Below, piece after piece: positions 4,710-5,652 of a DNA stretch of 5,652 bases. Source of the DNA: Lysinibacillus sp. GTDB taxonomy: Bacteria > Bacillota > Bacilli > Bacillales_A > Planococcaceae. The stretch lies in NCBI GenBank assembly GCA_012735355.1, contig JAAYHP010000342.1, positions 1-5,652 on the forward strand, written 5' to 3'. The notes under the pieces were generated by a model. That model was not told the origin of the DNA and made no database searches. It saw nothing but the letters and a program-made list of their open reading frames with translations. Positions within the stretch are counted from its first letter, which is position 1. The number at the start of each line of letters is the position of its first letter. Position numbers and translations under genes: made by a program.

Positions 4710-5477
4710 TTATCCAATGAAATAATCGTATGTATTTTTTGCAAGCAATGCAACGGTAACAACGATAAATAATATTCTCACATAACTTGAACCCCGTTTA
4801 ATTGCAAAGCTTGACCCGCAAATAGCTCCAAGTATTTGCCCAATTCCCATTATGATGCCATAGCTATAATTGATTTGATCTAGAAAAATGAACATAATTA
4901 AAGCTCCGATATTGCTAGCGAAGTTGAGGAATTTTGCATTTCCCGCAGCCTTTAAAAAGTCAAATCCAATTAATAAAAAGGCGAAAATTAAAAAGGATCC
5001 GGTACCAGGTCCAAGAAATCCGTCATAAAAGCCGATAACAAAAACTAATAAGAAAAAGGCAATGTATTTTTTTGTCGATAACTTTTTATAAGTTGAAATG
5101 CTGCCCCAATCCTTTTTAAATATCGTATAAACCGCAACAGCGGCTAACATGAAGAGCATGAGAGGCTTTAAAATATTCGGATCCATTAAGTGGACGGTCC
5201 AAGCTCCAATCATAGCTGCAATAAAAACAAAAGGAAAAAGATGCTTTACTGTGTGGAAATCCATTTTACCAGAACGGTAAAAGGAAATCGTGCTCGTTAG
5301 TGAACCGAGAGTTCCAGCAAGTTTATTTGTGGCAACGGCGGCGGATGGACTTAAGCCGGTAAACATTAAAGCAGGTAATGAAATAAGCCCTCCTCCTCCA
5401 ACGACCGAGTCGATGAAGGCTGCTAAAAAACCGAAAAGAAACAATATAATAATTAATGATAATTCCATATCTAACAT
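4710..5477 (-). CDS. TauE/SafE (TSUP) family membrane transporter
   Basis: This 255-residue integral membrane protein has about eight hydrophobic segments. Both family signatures are present: near the N-terminus AAFIDSVVGGGGLISLPAL (19-37) followed by ATNKLAGTLGS (49-59), and in the second half the related GFYDGFLGPGTGSFL (149-163) followed by AAGNAKFLNFASNIGAL (177-193). The two-fold internal repeat is typical of TSUP carriers (YfcA-like), which move sulfite, sulfoacetate, thiosulfate or other small organic anions, mostly outward. Substrate cannot be assigned, and no sulfur or sulfonate gene is adjacent. The start at 5477 is chosen because AGGAAGG (5493-5487) lies 9 nt upstream and the promoter at 5524-5552 predicts transcription from about 5517. 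A longer reading from 5528 would begin within the -10 box and add 17 polar residues with no ribosome binding site. It converges on the c-di-GMP operon with a shared terminator. Confidence 0.88.
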   Translation of the reverse strand: MLDMELSLIIILFLFGFLAAFIDSVVGGGGLISLPALMFTGLSPSAAVATNKLAGTLGSLTSTISFYRSGKMDFHTVKHLFPFVFIAAMIGAWTVHLMDPNILKPLMLFMLAAVAVYTIFKKDWGSISTYKKLSTKKYIAFFLLVFVIGFYDGFLGPGTGSFLIFAFLLIGFDFLKAAGNAKFLNFASNIGALIMFIFLDQINYSYGIIMGIGQILGAICGSSFAIKRGSSYVRILFIVVTVALLAKNTYDYFIG

Positions 5478-5486
5478 TGAAAACAA

Positions 5487-5493
5487 CCTTCCT
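5487..5493 (-). promoter_or_regulatory. Ribosome binding site fixing the transporter start
   Basis: AGGAAGG on the minus strand ends 9 nt before the ATG at 5477. It lies inside the 51 codon bases of the longer reading from 5528, so it supports the shorter protein beginning MLDMELSL. Confidence 0.65.
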
Positions 5494-5523
5494 GTTTCAT
5501 TCTTTTGATGACTATTACAATAT

Positions 5524-5552
5524 AACATATAAAAATAATATATATTTGTAAA
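5524..5552 (-). promoter_or_regulatory. Predicted sigma-A promoter of the transporter gene
   Basis: On the minus strand TTTACA (5552-5547) and TATGTT (5529-5524) are separated by 17 nt. The start of transcription near 5517 gives a leader of about 40 nt. The -35 overlaps the A-rich lead of the right repeat copy by three bases (5550-5552), so the repeat abuts the promoter. Confidence 0.5.
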
Positions 5553-5652
5553 AATAATAAAAGAGGTTGGGACATATAGCTAATTTAATTAAGAATCAGT
5601 GAAGAAGCATAGTAAAAAAATGATATGCAACGAAAATTGATTGGAGTGACGG
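5550..5652 (+). repeat. GAGGTTGGGACA dispersed repeat, right copy, cut by window end
   Basis: The head (5550-5574) is an A-rich lead followed by AAAGAGGTTGGGACA, an inverted near-copy of 73-96. The body continues rightward through AT-rich sequence to AACGAAAATTGATTGGAG (5629-5646) and runs off the window. From memory, that closing stretch resembles the start of a long dispersed intergenic repeat in Bacillus and relatives, where the GAGGCTGGGACA head comes first and a GC-richer hairpin body follows. No ORF is visible. The body differs from that of the left copy, so the two share only the head. Confidence 0.55.

Noticed and set aside
5290..5508. Plus-strand 72-codon frame opposite the transporter
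   Set aside because: Antisense to the glycine-rich N-terminal signature of the TSUP gene; proline-rich shadow sequence.
1..5652. CRISPR array, tRNA, rRNA, insertion sequence or phage attachment site
   Set aside because: No regularly spaced repeats, no cloverleaf or rRNA-like stretch, and no transposase or integrase fragment seen on either strand.

Overview
The window is low-GC Gram-positive DNA, most likely from a Bacillaceae species. The evidence is AT-rich composition, strong AGGAGG-type ribosome binding sites, intrinsic terminators after almost every transcription unit, a CYP152 peroxygenase of the Bacillus type, and a dispersed intergenic repeat headed by GAGGYTGGGACA of the kind found in Bacillus and relatives. 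There is no transposase, phage gene, CRISPR array, tRNA or rRNA.

Layout. Positions 1-96 hold a strong bidirectional hairpin and the left copy of the repeat, pointing out of the window. Positions 97-380 hold a short + strand unit: an 18-codon ORF with an excellent ribosome binding site, ended by a clear terminator. It could be a micropeptide gene or a small RNA. Positions 413-705 are a near-consensus sigma-A promoter followed by a leader of about 258 nt with two hairpins. This leads into a permuted NlpC/P60 (YiiX-like) cysteine hydrolase (706-1266), whose terminator overlaps its last codons. A CYP152 fatty-acid hydroxylating P450 follows (1373-2641), with its own terminator. Next is a two-gene cyclic-di-GMP operon: a stand-alone EAL phosphodiesterase (2795-3664) and a CBS-CBS-GGDEF protein (3681-4667). 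It is driven by a promoter whose -10 lies in a palindrome. A shared bidirectional terminator separates it from a convergent TauE/SafE (TSUP) membrane transporter (5477-4710, minus strand). The right edge (5550-5652) is the outward-pointing second repeat copy, cut by the window end.

How the genes fit together. The EAL and CBS-CBS-GGDEF proteins carry between them the domains of a one-chain EAL-CBS-CBS-GGDEF enzyme, so they probably form one c-di-GMP module with a nucleotide-sensing input. Both domains keep their catalytic residues, and the GGDEF domain lacks the RxxD feedback site. The hydrolase and the P450 may both act on lipids (permuted NlpC/P60 enzymes often hydrolyse acyl or amide bonds; CYP152 hydroxylates free fatty acids). 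A terminator separates them, so a functional link is only a hypothesis. The TSUP transporter has no sulfur-metabolism neighbour here.

I see no clear new defence or mobile system. The points most worth following up are the split c-di-GMP pair, the long structured leader, the SP-alpha-like pocket of the P450, the 18-codon unit, and the inverted repeat pair at the window edges.
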